A DNA stretch of 64,000 nucleotides from Cephalopachus bancanus (GCA_027257055.1 JAPVLO010000003.1:12279501-12343500), one strand, 5' to 3'. Shown: positions 23,922 through 35,450, counted from the first letter of the stretch. Program-made: numbers and translations. Notes: generated from the sequence alone by a model not told the origin.

Positions 23922-25231
23922 AAAACCTCCCCTTCATTCTTGGTCAAGGTCTTGTATTTAAGTAACCAATAACCTCATCAAAATGTTTTTACACAAAAAA
24001 CAAATATTCCTTACAAGGTGAACTCTGCCAAAATTTACAAATAGGTACAGCTCCTTAAAAATGAACTTTTTTTTTTGGTTTTGCCCTGCTACTTGTAGAA
24101 AGTTTAAGTTCAAAGTTCATTCTCTTCTCCCTAAACCATACAGTCCTCCAAACTCAAAGTCCACTTGCCTACAGAAGGATTTTAGTTTTAATTGTTTGTT
24201 CAGTTGCCATACATTCCAAAGTGATAAAAAAATTGCATGAATTATTGGGAACAAAGTTGCTCACAGAGTCCTAATAATGTTTATAAAAGCCCTGCATCCC
24301 ACAGTCAACTTTACGCTTTTTAATCTTTATGTGTTCTACCACTTGTACTATTAGCATGATAAACTCAGAATATAAATAGCAAAGATTTGGGAGTTATGTG
24401 CTTTTCTAGGTTACATGTGCCTCTGTCCGTATCACAGAAAATGGAAAGTTAGTTCTTTCCCAACTATTTAAGAGAACATGTTTTCAGGGACCCATCTTCT
24501 TAAAAAGCTAAAGATCAGTCAACTACATAAATAGAGAAGGACTCAAGACATGTTTATGACTCATTTCATGGTTAATTTAATTTCCAAAATAGTGATCTAC
24601 TTTGAATCCCACCAACTCAATACATATTCGACCTGAACAAGTTATGCCAGGCATGGGAAAGTCAAGGTAGAGTGCTGCTTGTGAGGATAGCTTTGAAATG
24701 GAAAGGGTCCTACAACCAAGGTCAAAGCAGGAGGGATGTTGCACATGGCAGACTAAGGCATCTTTGCTTGGTTGTCAAGATTTTCACCAAGGATCCCAAA
24801 GCTCATTTGGGCATCAACATAAGGATAACACAGCAGAGCAAGTATGAAATCACCAGAACGTCCAAGGTATGAATTGCTGATGAAGGTTGGCATCAAGCTA
24901 AACGCACCTTGCTGAGCTCTGCAGAGCACTGGTCCAAAGCTGGAATGCCGAATGCACCCTGCTTGAGTGCCCGCTCTCTGGGAACCAGGATGACACATGG
25001 TCTCTCCAGAAGGCATATCAAAGGTCCCATCCAACTCTCTACTGAATAAAGAGGAACAACACATCCTACATGTAGTGGGCACAAAATCAGCTGCATTCCT
25101 AGAGCCATGTGGTCCTCATCACACATCATCCCTTTTTTTCCAGACCTGAGCTGAGCTATAAATTTTTTCGAAAAGGATTCCAGATAAACACTGGCTCCTT
25201 GTTATTGGTGTAAGTTCAGAGCTCCTTTAAC
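23922..25231. other. Unassigned DNA
   Basis: No named repeat. Overlapping short frames on both strands at 24672-25129 are not supported as genes. Confidence 0.5.
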
Positions 25232-25543
25232 AAATGGTGAACAAAGCCGGGCTCTGTGGCTCAGCCTGTAATCCCACGCCTTTGGGAGGCTGAGGTGAGT
25301 GGATTGCCTGAGCCCGCGGGTTCGAGACCCGCCTGGGCAGCAAGACCTCATCTCTACAATAAATCAAAAAATCAGCCGGGCGTGGTAGTGCATGTCTGTA
25401 ATTCTGTCTACTTGGAAGGCTGAGGCGGAAGGATCGCCGGAGCCCAGCAGGTCGAGGCTGCGGTGGCCGGGAGCAGCCACTGCACTCCAGTCTGGGCGAG
25501 AGAGTGAGACTCCAACTCAAAAAAAAAAAAAATGGTGAACAAA
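25232..25543 (+). repeat. Young lineage-specific Alu with perfect target duplication
   Basis: A complete Alu at 25246-25529 is flanked by identical 14-bp repeats AAATGGTGAACAAA (25232-25245 and 25530-25543). Its internal RNA polymerase III promoter is unusually canonical: A box TGGCTCAGCCTG at 25257-25268 and B box GGTTCGAGACC at 25319-25329. It also has CCTTTGGGAGG after CCCACG, the CAATAAATCAAAAA linker and the ACTCCAACTCA end with a pure A tail. About 93-94% identical by eye to the copy at 57148. The perfect target duplication and intact CpGs mark it as one of the youngest insertions in the window. Confidence 0.95.
25257..25329 (+). promoter_or_regulatory. Alu internal pol III promoter (A and B boxes)
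   Basis: A box TGGCTCAGCCTG (25257-25268) fits TRGCNNAGYNGG at 11 of 12 positions, and B box GGTTCGAGACC (25319-25329) fits GGTTCGANNCC fully. In anthropoid Alus the same places read TGGCTCACGCCTG and AGTTCGAGACC. Whether it is transcribed depends on chromatin and flanks, which the sequence does not show. Confidence 0.7.
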
Positions 25544-25859
25544 TTATTTCCTTGTTCAGTCACTCAAAGCGCACTGGTTGTGCTCATATTTCAGGATAGA
25601 ACACTATGAGGTTTGCAAGCAGTTAAACTAGACTTTGATGTATGCCCTCTAAACAGTAAAAGTTTATAATCCACCTGCCCAGAGCTAATCCTAGTATTCT
25701 AGATGGGAAGCAGAACAGTCCTGAAACTCTGTTCACTGAGCCATAGGACCCAAAACATTTGATTATGCCTCAAACGCATTTGTCCTTTACCACTTGAAAA
25801 AAAGAAATGGACAGGGAGGAGTGATTATATAACAGTCTCACATTCATAATCCTATTCAC
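25544..25859. other. Unassigned DNA
   Basis: Nothing recognised. Confidence 0.5.
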
Positions 25860-25989
25860 TCCTTTCAAAAACTGGAATTGTGGCATGAAATCCATTTTAT
25901 ATATGATTTCTCCAAGGTCACACAGCTGGTGTTATGGATTTAGAATTTAAATCCAGATCCCAAAGCCAAACACCGACCATGCACTATAT
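25860..25989 (-). repeat. MIR SINE fragment, reverse
   Basis: TCTCCAAGGTCACACAGCTG, ATTTAAATCCAGATCCCAAAG and ACACCGACCATGCACTATA match the reverse MIR core and end. An A-run follows at 25991-26008. Confidence 0.6.
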
Positions 25990-26008
25990 CAAAAAAAAAA
26001 AAAAAAAA

Positions 26009-26519
26009 TCCTTCCATGTGGACGCCTCCAGGGGACAATGAGGAATATGACATATTTTCCAAGGTTTAATATCAGGGATATCAGGATTTCACAGATTTTC
26101 AAAGATAGTGCTAAACTCTTTGGTTAGAGTGTTTGATTCTTTTGAAGTAAAGCCAAGGTAATGGGAAATACTGCATTTGCTTTGTAAGAATCCCTTGTTT
26201 GGCTCTTCCAAAGTCCATCTTTTTCAAATAAAATGGCATGTTCACAGCATTTCTGCTTTGCTAAGTCTGAATGACCCAATGCAGCAGCAGCCCAGAGCAT
26301 GCTGGGAAGAGGCAGAGTTGCAGTCACGTCCAGTGACCCAGCATTGCCTCTATCCCGAAAAGGACCTGCTCCTGCTGGGGCTACTGATGAGTCAGTCTCC
26401 TACCAAACCAAACGGTAATTAAGAGGAGATGCATTTTTAGACTGCTGTGGTCTGGCACCCTGCTGGCAGCTTCTGAAAGCTGACAAAGCTCTGCCGAAGA
26501 TAAAGAGAAGGGACTACCA
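26009..26519. other. Unassigned DNA
   Basis: No gene or repeat recognised. The frame at 26177-26422 has no domain. Confidence 0.5.
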
Positions 26520-26755
26520 GTTATTGGTTGAGTGGCTATGATGGACTGGGCACTTGGTTAAGTGATCTACATCCTTGATGACATTCCATCTTAACAGCAT
26601 TCTTGCAAGATAGGACTTTCTAGCTTCATTTTTTAGGATGATGATAATAAGGTTTAGAGAGAAGAACTGAATTTCTAAGGTCACCCAGGTGAATTACTAG
26701 GACACACAGGCTTTGGAATTTAGTCCAGATCTGTCTAGTTCCATCGCCTATTATA
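26520..26755 (-). repeat. MIR SINE, reverse
   Basis: ATTGGTTGAGTGGCTATGATG, TCATTTTTTAGGATGATGAT, GGTTTAGAGAGAAGAACTG, AAGGTCACCCAGGTGAATTAC and AATTTAGTCCAGATCTGTCT follow the reverse MIR consensus. Confidence 0.65.
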
Positions 26756-27411
26756 ATTCAGCTGCATCAATTCCTGGTAGCCGAATTTCAATGTTCCTGG
26801 AATCCAATACTCTAGGTTCTGACACCTCAAGAAAAGACATGGGAACAACCAGAGGCCCAGACATTTCAAGTTAGCAATGCCAACTCATGTTTGTTCTTCA
26901 GAATTCCATATGTGCCTCTTTTTCCTTTAGGATAATGCTTCTCAACATGTCGTTTATGAATGGTGCTGTCTGTAAAATGTTACTGGTCCATTATAAGCAT
27001 AGAAATTGAAAGTAAGTAAATGTTTATAGCTATTGGTAAAGCAGTTTTTGTGTGTGTGTAGTGAATCAAGTAACAAAATATTTGGATTTGTATCATGTAT
27101 GTTTTTTCATTTTATTTTTCTAGTAATTCACTTTTATTGGTGTTTACAAAAACATCAATATGTAACAGATTGAAAATTAAATAAACAAAAACCAGCTCTT
27201 TGCTTCAAGTTTAAGAAGTGCTGGCCCCAAGTCTGAGAGATCTTTGAAAGTAGGGTCCATCTTTTAGTGTCTATTAAGTGAATGCTGTGATGTAGGTCTG
27301 CATAGGTGAGGAATATTCCACGGCTTCTTGCTGAAACAATTTCTAACCTATAACACAAGCTACCTCAAGCAATTCTGATCGGAAGTGAGACAAACCCAAG
27401 AGACAATTAAA
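26756..27411. other. Unassigned DNA
   Basis: No gene or named repeat recognised. Confidence 0.5.
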
Positions 27412-27535
27412 AGCATGGACTCTGGAGTCAGAGGGAAATGGATTTGAATCCTGTGTCTACAATTTTGCCGCTATATGATCTTGAGAAGTTACTTAGAGCT
27501 GTGACTTAGTCTCCTCCTTTATAAAAAACAGACAT
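27412..27535 (+). repeat. MIR SINE 5' part
   Basis: AGCATGGACTCTGGAGTCAG, GATTTGAATCCTGTGTCTAC, TATGATCTTGAGAAGTTAC and TTAGTCTCCTCCTTTATAAA follow MIR in sense. It is cut off by the L1 fragment that begins at about 27541, so that L1 inserted later. Confidence 0.75.
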
Positions 27536-27540
27536 ACATT

Positions 27541-27716
27541 AGTGAAATGAAACTCAAAACTATAATGAGACACCACTTCACACCCATCAGAATGGCTATT
27601 GTAAAACAGAAATAAAAAGTAGGATGCAGAGAAATGGGAACTTTGGTACATTGCTGGCAGGAATGTAAAATGATGCAGCTGCTACAGAAAACAATATGAC
27701 GATTCCCCAAAAAGTA
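27541..27716 (+). repeat. L1 ORF2 fragment
   Basis: CACTTCACACCCATCAGAATG, GGAACTTTGGTACATTGCTG, GGAATGTAAAATGATGCAGC and AACAATATGACGATTCCCC are standard words of the L1 ORF2 C-terminal third. Only about 175 bases remain. Confidence 0.85.
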
Positions 27717-28734
27717 CAGGGGAGCCTCAGTTTGCTCACTAATAAAATGGACAGAAGGACATTATTTTCAAAGGAAACATCAGGCTCTTCAACTGTATCA
27801 TTTGAAGACAATGAAGAGAATGGATGAAGCATTAACAGAAGCCGGCTATTTATTGAGTTAGTGGAGTATGGAAACTAATCTTCCACTGAGATTTGAAGAG
27901 ATATGGGTGGTACCAGAGACTGACAGTGTTAGATACTTCTTGTGCATAACTTCAAAGCTGCTTAAGCCCACCACTTGCTCCAGCTGCTACTGTAGAGATC
28001 AGCACCAAGCAAGCATCTCCTAGCTTAGCTCAGAGGCAGTCAATCTGCAATACACTCAGAGCTTTTCAGTTTCCTCAGTTCCTATCCTGGAACTTCCCTG
28101 GTACTATGGCATGAGATGCCATAGAAACCCACTTGGCCTTCATGCATGCACTTCTAGGAAGCACAGGAGCATTAATGAGTGCAGAACTATCTTTGACCAC
28201 TGAGGGAGAGGGACTGATGAATCAGTGTCTCCCCCTTTCAGCCCCCAGGAGGATCCCTGACTCCTTAGAAGCTCCCAGAGGTATCTTATCAGCACTCATT
28301 GGTAGCTGTAACCTACAGGGAATGTGTAACATTTTATGTGATTATAATCTAACCTTTGATTGAAAATTGTCCATCTTATTTTGACTTCGGTGACCAAATC
28401 ACACACATACATACTAAGACACTTCACTTAACCCAGTATCATTAGGGGGTCTCTGATCTGCCCGGGGTACTTGAAAGTTGACATGGGTCTTCTTTCTGCA
28501 TCTTTCTTATCTGCGTCTTTCTGATCTGATGTCATGGAGTCTGATCGATACCCGCTATTTAAGACTCGTATTCACTCTAGTTCATAGGCATGGAGTATGA
28601 GGGGTAGGAACTTATTAGGGAAGAGCGTGGGCATAAAAGTTGTGAGGAGCCACTCTCAGAAGGACCCCTTCCGCTCTGATGCCCAAGGCTGAACTAGAGC
28701 TCTCTCACCTGTCCTCCCAGCTGCTCATGTGATT
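27717..28734. other. Unassigned DNA
   Basis: No named repeat. The stretch 28435-28730 is less A/T-rich than its surroundings and could be part of an LTR I do not recognise. Confidence 0.4.
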
Positions 28735-29725
28735 GTGGTAAAATAAACACTATCTAAAGTATACAGTCTCAACCATTTTTAGTGTACAGTCCACTGGTAA
28801 GTAAATTCTAATTGTTGGTAGTAACTCTCCAGAACTCTCTTAATCTGCCCTTCATATTCATGGGCTCCACATTCCCAAATTCAACCAACTGTGGGTTGAA
28901 ACACTTCAAAAAAAATTTTAATACAACAAAAACACTATAACAACTCTTTACATAGCATTTACACTGTATTATGTAATATAAGTAATCTAGAGATGCTTAA
29001 AAATACATAAAAGGATGTACATAGACTATATGCAAATACTATTCCATTTTATATAAGATACTTGAGTATTCTTATACTTTGGGCCCTGGAACCAATTCCC
29101 CATGAATATCAAGGTACAATTGTATATACCTATTAAACGTCAGTACCTCATTTCCCTCTACTCTGAGCCCCCGGAAACTACCATTCTTCTTTCTGTCTCT
29201 ATGAATGTGACTATCCTAAGTATGAGTAATCTGTATAAATAGAATCATACAGCATTTGCTTTTTATAACTGGCTTACTTCTCCTAGCATAATGTTTTCAA
29301 GGTTCAGACATGTTGGAACATGTGTCAGAATTTCCTTCCTTTTTAAGATTGAATAATATTCTATTGTATGTATATACCACATTTTCTTTATTCATTCATC
29401 CATCAGCGAACATTTAGGTTGCTCTTGCTTCCTGGAAATAATGAATAATACTGCAGTGAACATGGGTAGGCAAATATCTCTTCATGTTTCTATTTCCAAT
29501 CCTTTTGTGTATATACCTAGAATTGGCATTGCTGGATCATATGGTAATTCTATTTGTAATTTTTGAGGAACCACCATATAATTTTCTGAACTGGCTGCAC
29601 CATTTTACATTCCCACCAACAGTGCACTAGCATTCCAATTTCTCTACATCCTTACCAACTCCTGTTATTTTTTTGATAGTAGATATTCTAATAGCTGTGA
29701 AGACCCTATGCTTTTGCACTGTCAA
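28735..29725 (-). repeat. L1 3' end, reverse, split by a Tigger-type MITE
   Basis: Reverse L1 3'UTR and ORF2 tail: AAATAAACACTATCTAAAGTATACAG-type start (28741), then TCCTAAGTATGAGTAATC, ATTGAATAATATTCTATTG, ACATTTAGGTTGCTCTTGC, ATTGCTGGATCATATGGTAA and CATTCCCACCAACAGTGCA. It is interrupted at 28843-29122 by a DNA transposon. The age is intermediate (L1MB-like). Confidence 0.85.
28843..29122. mobile_element. Tigger-type MITE nested in L1
   Basis: About 280 bases bounded by TA at 28841-28842 and 29123-29124. The ends are inverted: CTGCCCTTCATATTCATGGG on the left and GAATATCAAGGTACAATTG on the right, decayed from the family termini. Inside are CAACTCTTTACATAGCATTT, AGTAATCTAGAGATGCTTAA and TGCAAATACTATTCCATTTT, typical of short Tigger-derived elements. 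It has no coding capacity and was moved by a pogo-type transposase in trans. Confidence 0.85.
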
Positions 29726-30189
29726 TGATGAATTCCTCAAGAGCTGCACCTAGCTAGGATCTGGCACTAGTTATATGCTTAGCACAAGATCATTCAACAA
29801 GTGAATAAGGCAACCAAGTAAGGCCTGATTTTGACCATGGGCAAGTCAACTAACTGCTCCCAATCTCAACATCTTCACTCATCAAGTGAAGGAGTCATAA
29901 GGTCATCTCTGAGGACTCCGCCTGACCTCAGAAGGACAGTATTTCTAAGGCATCGAGCAAAAGAAAAGAATGGGTCCTCAAAGGCAAGCTTTGACCACTT
30001 CCTTTTTTTTTTTTTTTTCCCAGACTTTCTTAGGGGTAAGATACTGCAGGAAGCAGGATAGTCTTTACAGCATGTTGTTTTCTAGTTCACAATGCTCTGT
30101 CATAAAAATTTTCCCAGAGAGGGCCCACCACACGCAGAAGTGACAAAAGTTCTACTTTGGTGAAAAGATACACTCGCAAAGTGGGATTT
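29726..30189. other. Unassigned DNA
   Basis: A poly-T run (30003-30019) breaks the frame at 29831-30061. No gene recognised. Confidence 0.5.
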
Positions 30190-31215
30190 TTTTTTAAAGG
30201 CATATCATATATATAGTAAACAGCATTAACTGCATTAACCTTAAACATATTGCATCACAGATTTTTATATTTGAATTCGCCTATATAAACACTACACAGG
30301 TCAACATACAGAATATTTCTAGCACCTCAGAACATCCTCTCATGCCCCTGCCTAGTAAAAAAACACCCTACAGCCATCCATAGGGAGGGAGCCACTATCT
30401 GATTTCTACCATGATCAGTTTTATCTGTACTTGAACTTCGTAAAAATGGAATCATATGTCTTCATCATTTTGAGTCTTGCTTTTTCATTGCTTTATATAA
30501 TTTTTGAGAGAATCATCCATTTTATTACATACAACAATATTTTACTTTTAAAAAACTATGTAGGATCTTAATCCATTTGGGTTGCTGTAACAAAACACCG
30601 TAGACTGAGTGACTTATAACTGATGGACATTTAGTTTTCACAATTCTGGATGCTGGGGAGTTCACAATTAAGGTGTCAGCAGATTTGATGTCTGTTAAGG
30701 ACCTGCTTCCTGGTGTCTCCTTGCTGTGTCTTCCCATGGCAGAAGACTCAAGGAAGTTCTGTTGGGCCTCTTTTATATGGGTACTAATCTCATTCATGAG
30801 AGCTCTGCCCTCATGACCTAATCTATTCCCCAAGCTTCTTCTTCCTAACACCACCACATTGGTGATTAGATTTCAACATACAAATTTTGAGGAAACACAA
30901 ACATTCAGACCATAGTATGTGGTATTCCATTATATGGATACACCACAATTTACTTCACTTTTCTGTTGATGAACATTTGAGTTCTTTCCAGTTTGAGGCT
31001 ACTATGAATAAAGCTATGAGCTTTCTTGAACACATCTTTTTGTTGATATTCTATGAACAATATTCTCTTCGGTGTAGATGTTTAAGTGATTTTCTGAATC
31101 ACAGGGTAAACTTGTGTTTAATTCAATAGATACCCCAAACTATTTTCCACAGCAATTATACCAATTTAAACTCCTTGATAATATTTTAAAGATCATATAT
31201 TTGAACAACCATACA
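30190..31215 (-). repeat. Old L1 3' end, reverse, split by a MaLR LTR
   Basis: The two halves (30190-30566 and 30918-31215) join as one reverse L1M-type end: GAATCATATGTCTTCATCATT, ATTTTTGAGAGAATCATCC and CAACAATATTTTACTTTTA before the LTR; TATTCCATTATATGGATACAC, TTTCTGTTGATGAACATTTG and AGGCTACTATGAATAAAGC after it. Confidence 0.75.
30567..30917 (-). mobile_element. MaLR-type solo LTR (MLT1/MST-like), reverse
   Basis: TTAATCCATTTGGGTTGCTG, ACAAAACACCGTAGACTGAG, CTGCTTCCTGGTGTCTCC, GAGAGCTCTGCCCTCATG, GATTTCAACATACAAATTTTG and ACATTCAGACCATAGTA match the reverse of a MaLR LTR. There is no internal region, so it is a solo LTR left by recombination. It sits inside, and is therefore younger than, the surrounding L1. 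Confidence 0.85.
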
Positions 31216-31223
31216 GATAAAGG

Positions 31224-31267
31224 CACATATATATATACACACTCATATATATATATATATATGTATA
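31224..31267. repeat. (AT)n/(AC) microsatellite
   Basis: ACATATATATATACACAC followed by CATATATATATATATATATG. Short, imperfect and rich in AT. Confidence 0.85.
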
Positions 31268-31767
31268 GTTATAAATACAGATATAGATTCTCCTCATTTT
31301 TATAAAGATAGAATCTGCAACTCATCCAACAATTTGTGTCTGGGATGTTGATCTCAATATTTATATTTATTGTTGTGAAAATTTTGAAATGCCAAACACT
31401 TCAAAATATTAGAAAAAATATAAATCCAGAAAATTTTGTTGTATTGTTGTTAACATTCACTTGTGGAAGATTTTTAAGTATGGGGGAAATGTTTCTGATC
31501 TGAAACTAAGTAACAATAATATTTCAGCATGCAACACTGTCTGCCCAGGCATATCTCACCTGTATTGATTTGCTTAAAAAACAGGCTGCAGAAAAGTGTG
31601 TCAGAACATTAATAGTCTTGAGGGTAGGATTCTGGATGACAGGTATTTCTTTCTTATTTCTAAAATTAGAATATCTTTGCTCTTACAATCAGATAAAAGT
31701 AAAAACACATGCAAAAAGCAAGGTCTTCTTGGCAGCTGGAGGGTCACTTTGAAAGCTCCCTATATAA
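31268..31767. other. Unassigned DNA
   Basis: No gene or named repeat recognised. Confidence 0.5.
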
Positions 31768-32689
<922 letters not shown>

Positions 32690-32840
32690 GATGTACTCGT
32701 TCAGCAAATTCCAGTGAAGAAGCTATTCTGTCCCAGGCACGAGGGGAGGGCTGCAGAGCACTCAGGGAGGGTTTCTGCTGAGGAGGAGCTCACATTTGAC
32801 CAGGAAAGACAGATGCGTAAACAGATAAAGAAATGGAATG
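32690..32840 (-). repeat. L2-like 3' relic, reverse
   Basis: TCAGCAAATTCCAGTGAAGAA, TCCCAGGCACGAGGGGAGG, GAGGAGCTCACATTTGACC and GATGCGTAAACAGATAAAG resemble the reverse L2 phrase around CAGGCACTGTGCTAGGC and GAGCTTACATTCTAGTG. This also explains part of the 181-codon forward frame at 32681-33226. Confidence 0.45.
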
Positions 32841-33339
32841 TGACTGACTTAATTGCAAAGCTAGCCGAGTATTATGAGAGAACAGCCGGAGAGTGGCCAA
32901 CTTGGGAACCCTTCGTGACCGCTCCATCACACGTGGGAACGTGGGAATTCCAGGCAACCCGGCCCTATCTGTCTCTCTTACCCTCATCTGTCCCTCTAGG
33001 TCATATCCCCTGTATAATGTCCTTCACTGCTGAAGCTTGTGCCATTCTTGTTCATTTACTTGTTACTTACACTATGATGAAATCCCCAGAAGTAGAGATG
33101 CCTAGTTTGTCCCAGTCATCACTGTGCAACCACCACATAGAACCGAACTTAGCTCTGGGGAGTGGTACTCCACAACTTCTGGCCAAGAGCTGTTTCAAGA
33201 CAGCAACCTGTGTGGAACAGGAGTAGGACTGAAGCTCCATTTTCTCTCTCAAAAGCTTTAAAGGGCACAAATAGTTTTTGATTGCATGTTTGCATTGTAT
33301 AGTGGCAAAGAAATTTGAGCTTGAAGCGAACCCACCACT
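32841..33339. other. Unassigned DNA
   Basis: The remaining part of a 181-codon frame (32681-33226) runs through here. Its product has no recognised domain. Confidence 0.45.
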
Positions 33340-34175
33340 CCCACCTGTGCACACTGTACTTGATAGGTGATTTTTTTTTGTTCCTTTGTCCCTTCTCCTC
33401 CTCTCCCTTCTAAGTCTCCAGTGTCCATTATGCCGTTCTCTATGCCTTTGCCGAACCTTAGTTTAGCTCCCACTTATGAAGGGGGTCCCAAAAGAAAGCG
33501 GAATTATCTTTTGGAGGGCGGGCCCCTTGTAGGAACGGCTTCTCCCGCTAGGTTAAGCGTTCTAGGAACCCACTGACATCAGTGTACCAGCTAGTGTTGC
33601 TATGAGAGGCTGCATTTGACTTCAGTAAATTTTTATTTTGTGGAGATTCTTTCAACGTGTTGGCCCATTTCATGATGGGTGATTTAGGATCATACCTGCC
33701 CACACCACACTGAGTGTTCAGCAGTTTTGGACCAAAAATGGCATGACCCCCATGTTCTACCCTCCCTATTCACCCGATCTCGCCCCAAGTTACCTTTTAT
33801 CTGTTTCTCCAATGAAAAAAGTGTTTTGCTAATGTGATAGAGGTGAAACCAAAGAATGGCAGAAGCACTAAAAGGCATCCAAACTGACAAATTTTAAAAC
33901 TGTTCTGAGCAATGGAAAAAGTGTCTTAATAGATGTATTGCATCAAACGGAGAGTACTCTGAAGCTGACTGATGTTTAAACATGTAAAAGTAAATACAAA
34001 GTTTGTTATAAATAAATTCCAGGGGTTTTGTGTCCCCCCTCATATACGTGAGAACAGGTGATGTTTGGGTTTCCATCCCTGCATTAGTTCACTTAGGAGG
34101 ATGTTCTACAATTCCACCTATGTTGCTGCAAAAAACATTATTTCATACTTTTTGACGTGAATCTCCATTTTCATA
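33340..34175 (-). repeat. L1 3' end, reverse, split by mariner copy 2
   Basis: The left half holds TGTACTTGATAGGTGATTTT, AGTCTCCAGTGTCCATTATG and TTTAGCTCCCACTTA. The right half resumes at 34043 with TACGTGAGAACAGGTGATG, TTTGGGTTTCCATCCCTGC, and ATTCCACCTATGTTGCTGC. Joining them restores the familiar L1 phrase CCCACTTATAAGTGAGAAC with the mariner cut out at TA. A fairly recent primate-era L1 (L1PB/L1MA-like). Confidence 0.85.
33477..34042 (+). mobile_element. mariner copy 2, internally deleted, in L1
   Basis: 566 bases exactly between TA at 33475-33476 and TA at 34043-34044. The 5' end is TGAAGGGGGTCCCAAAAG and the 3' end TTTTGTGTCCCCCCTCA. The internal structure matches copy 1: the 5' region with CAGTGTACCAGCTAGTG and TTTCATGATGGGTGATTTA joins directly to CCTGCCCACACCACACTGAG, the start of the catalytic block. 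Transposase words visible downstream are PYSPDLAP-like, a run of AAAAAGTG after CCAATG, and CATCAAACGGAGAGTACTC near the stop. Further deletion is seen near 33820. It has no coding capacity. Confidence 0.92.
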
Positions 34176-34496
34176 GCAAGTCCTGTGTTGCTTGTTTTGA
34201 TGATTGCCAAGTTTATTTGGCATGGTATTGGTAGGGAGACTGTCAGAAATTAAAGCAGCTCAAAGCACTCCTAGCCACCCTCTTGTGGCACTATTTGACC
34301 ATAGCCCCTTGGAAATCCAGAGGGGCCCATGGCCACTTATTTTAAACTCCTAATGCAATTTTAAAAATAAAGAAATGCCAGAAAGAGATTACAAAAATTA
34401 TGCTGTTTTAAATGTTTGCATGTAACAAATTAATATCTTAAAAACAGAATGTAATGTCATCCTTTTAGTCATAAGTTCAGCACTTTTAAAAAAATT
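34176..34496. other. Unassigned DNA
   Basis: Nothing recognised. Confidence 0.5.
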
Positions 34497-34789
34497 GTGC
34501 CAGACGCAGTGGCTCTAGGCTGTAATCTCAACACTTTGGGAGGTTGAGGTGTTGCCTGAGTTCACAGGCTCAAGAACAACCTGGGCAATTTGGCGAGACC
34601 TCATCTCTACAATACATCAAAATATTAGCTGGGTGTGGTAGTGTGCACCTGTAGTTCTGGCTACTTGGAAGGCTGAGGCAGAAGGATCGCCTGAGCCCAG
34701 CAGGTTGACACTGGGGTGGCCGTGAGCATGACACTGCACTCTAGCCTGGGCAACGGAGTAAGACTCCAACTCAAAAATAAAAAATAAAA
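34497..34789 (+). repeat. Lineage-specific Alu, older copy
   Basis: Carries the family linker ACAATACATCAAAATATTAG, the CTTGGAAGGCTGAGGCAGAAG right arm and the GACTCCAACTCAAAAATAAA end, but many CpGs have decayed and the A box is disrupted (TGGCTCTAGGCTG). It forms an inverted pair with the Alu at 34868, about 80 bases away. Confidence 0.9.
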
Positions 34790-34867
34790 ATTGAATTACA
34801 GTGCACCTTGGATAACATGTTTTAGTACTAGGACACAAATTTTAAGTTGTGTGATAAATGATTCTCC

Positions 34868-35153
34868 CAGATTTTTTTTTTTAATCAGAGCCTCGCTCTG
34901 TTGCCCTGACTGGTATGCAGTGGCACAAGCAGGCTCACTGCAGCCTCAATCTTCTCAGCTCAAGTGATCCTCCCACCTCAGCCTCCTGATAGCTGGGACT
35001 ACAGGTGTACACCATCTCACCCGGGTAATTATTTGATTTTTTGTACAGATGAGGTCTCGCTGCATTGTTCTCAAACTCCTGGATTCAAATAATCCTCCCA
35101 CCTCAACTTCCCAAAGTGCTGGTATTACAGGCGTGAGCCACTGCACCAGGCTT
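34868..35153 (-). repeat. Alu, reverse
   Basis: A dimeric Alu in reverse: CAGAGCCTCGCTCTGTTGCC, AGCTCAAGTGATCCTCCCAC, a TTATTTGATTTTTTGTACAG linker and CTGGTATTACAGGCGTGAGC. Intermediate age. Confidence 0.9.
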
Positions 35154-35189
35154 CAATTTGTCCTAAAACTGTCAGTAATTTCCTCTCTC

Positions 35190-35450
35190 ACCTCCTTCCT
35201 TTGCGGGATGCTTTGCTTTCTCTCCTCCTATGCTTGGACATCAGAATCCAGGTTCTTCAGCTGTTGGACTATTGCACCATTGGCCTCCTGGTGGGGGCCC
35301 GTGAGCCTTCAGCCTCATACTAGAGGCTGCACTGGTTTCAAGGCTTTCAGACCTGGACTGAGCCACACTACTGACTTTTGTCATTCCCCAGCTGGTAGAT
35401 GGTGACGTGCCTTTTAGGAAGATCATTTGACTCCTGAGTACAGCAGCAGT
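35190..35450 (+). repeat. LTR-like fragment, possibly MaLR
   Basis: GAATCCAGGTTCTTCAGCTG, AGCCTTCAGCCTCATACTAG, TTTCAAGGCTTTCAGACCTG and GACTGAGCCACACTACTGAC resemble a recurring mammalian LTR phrase. The exact family is uncertain and the ends are unclear. Confidence 0.45.
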
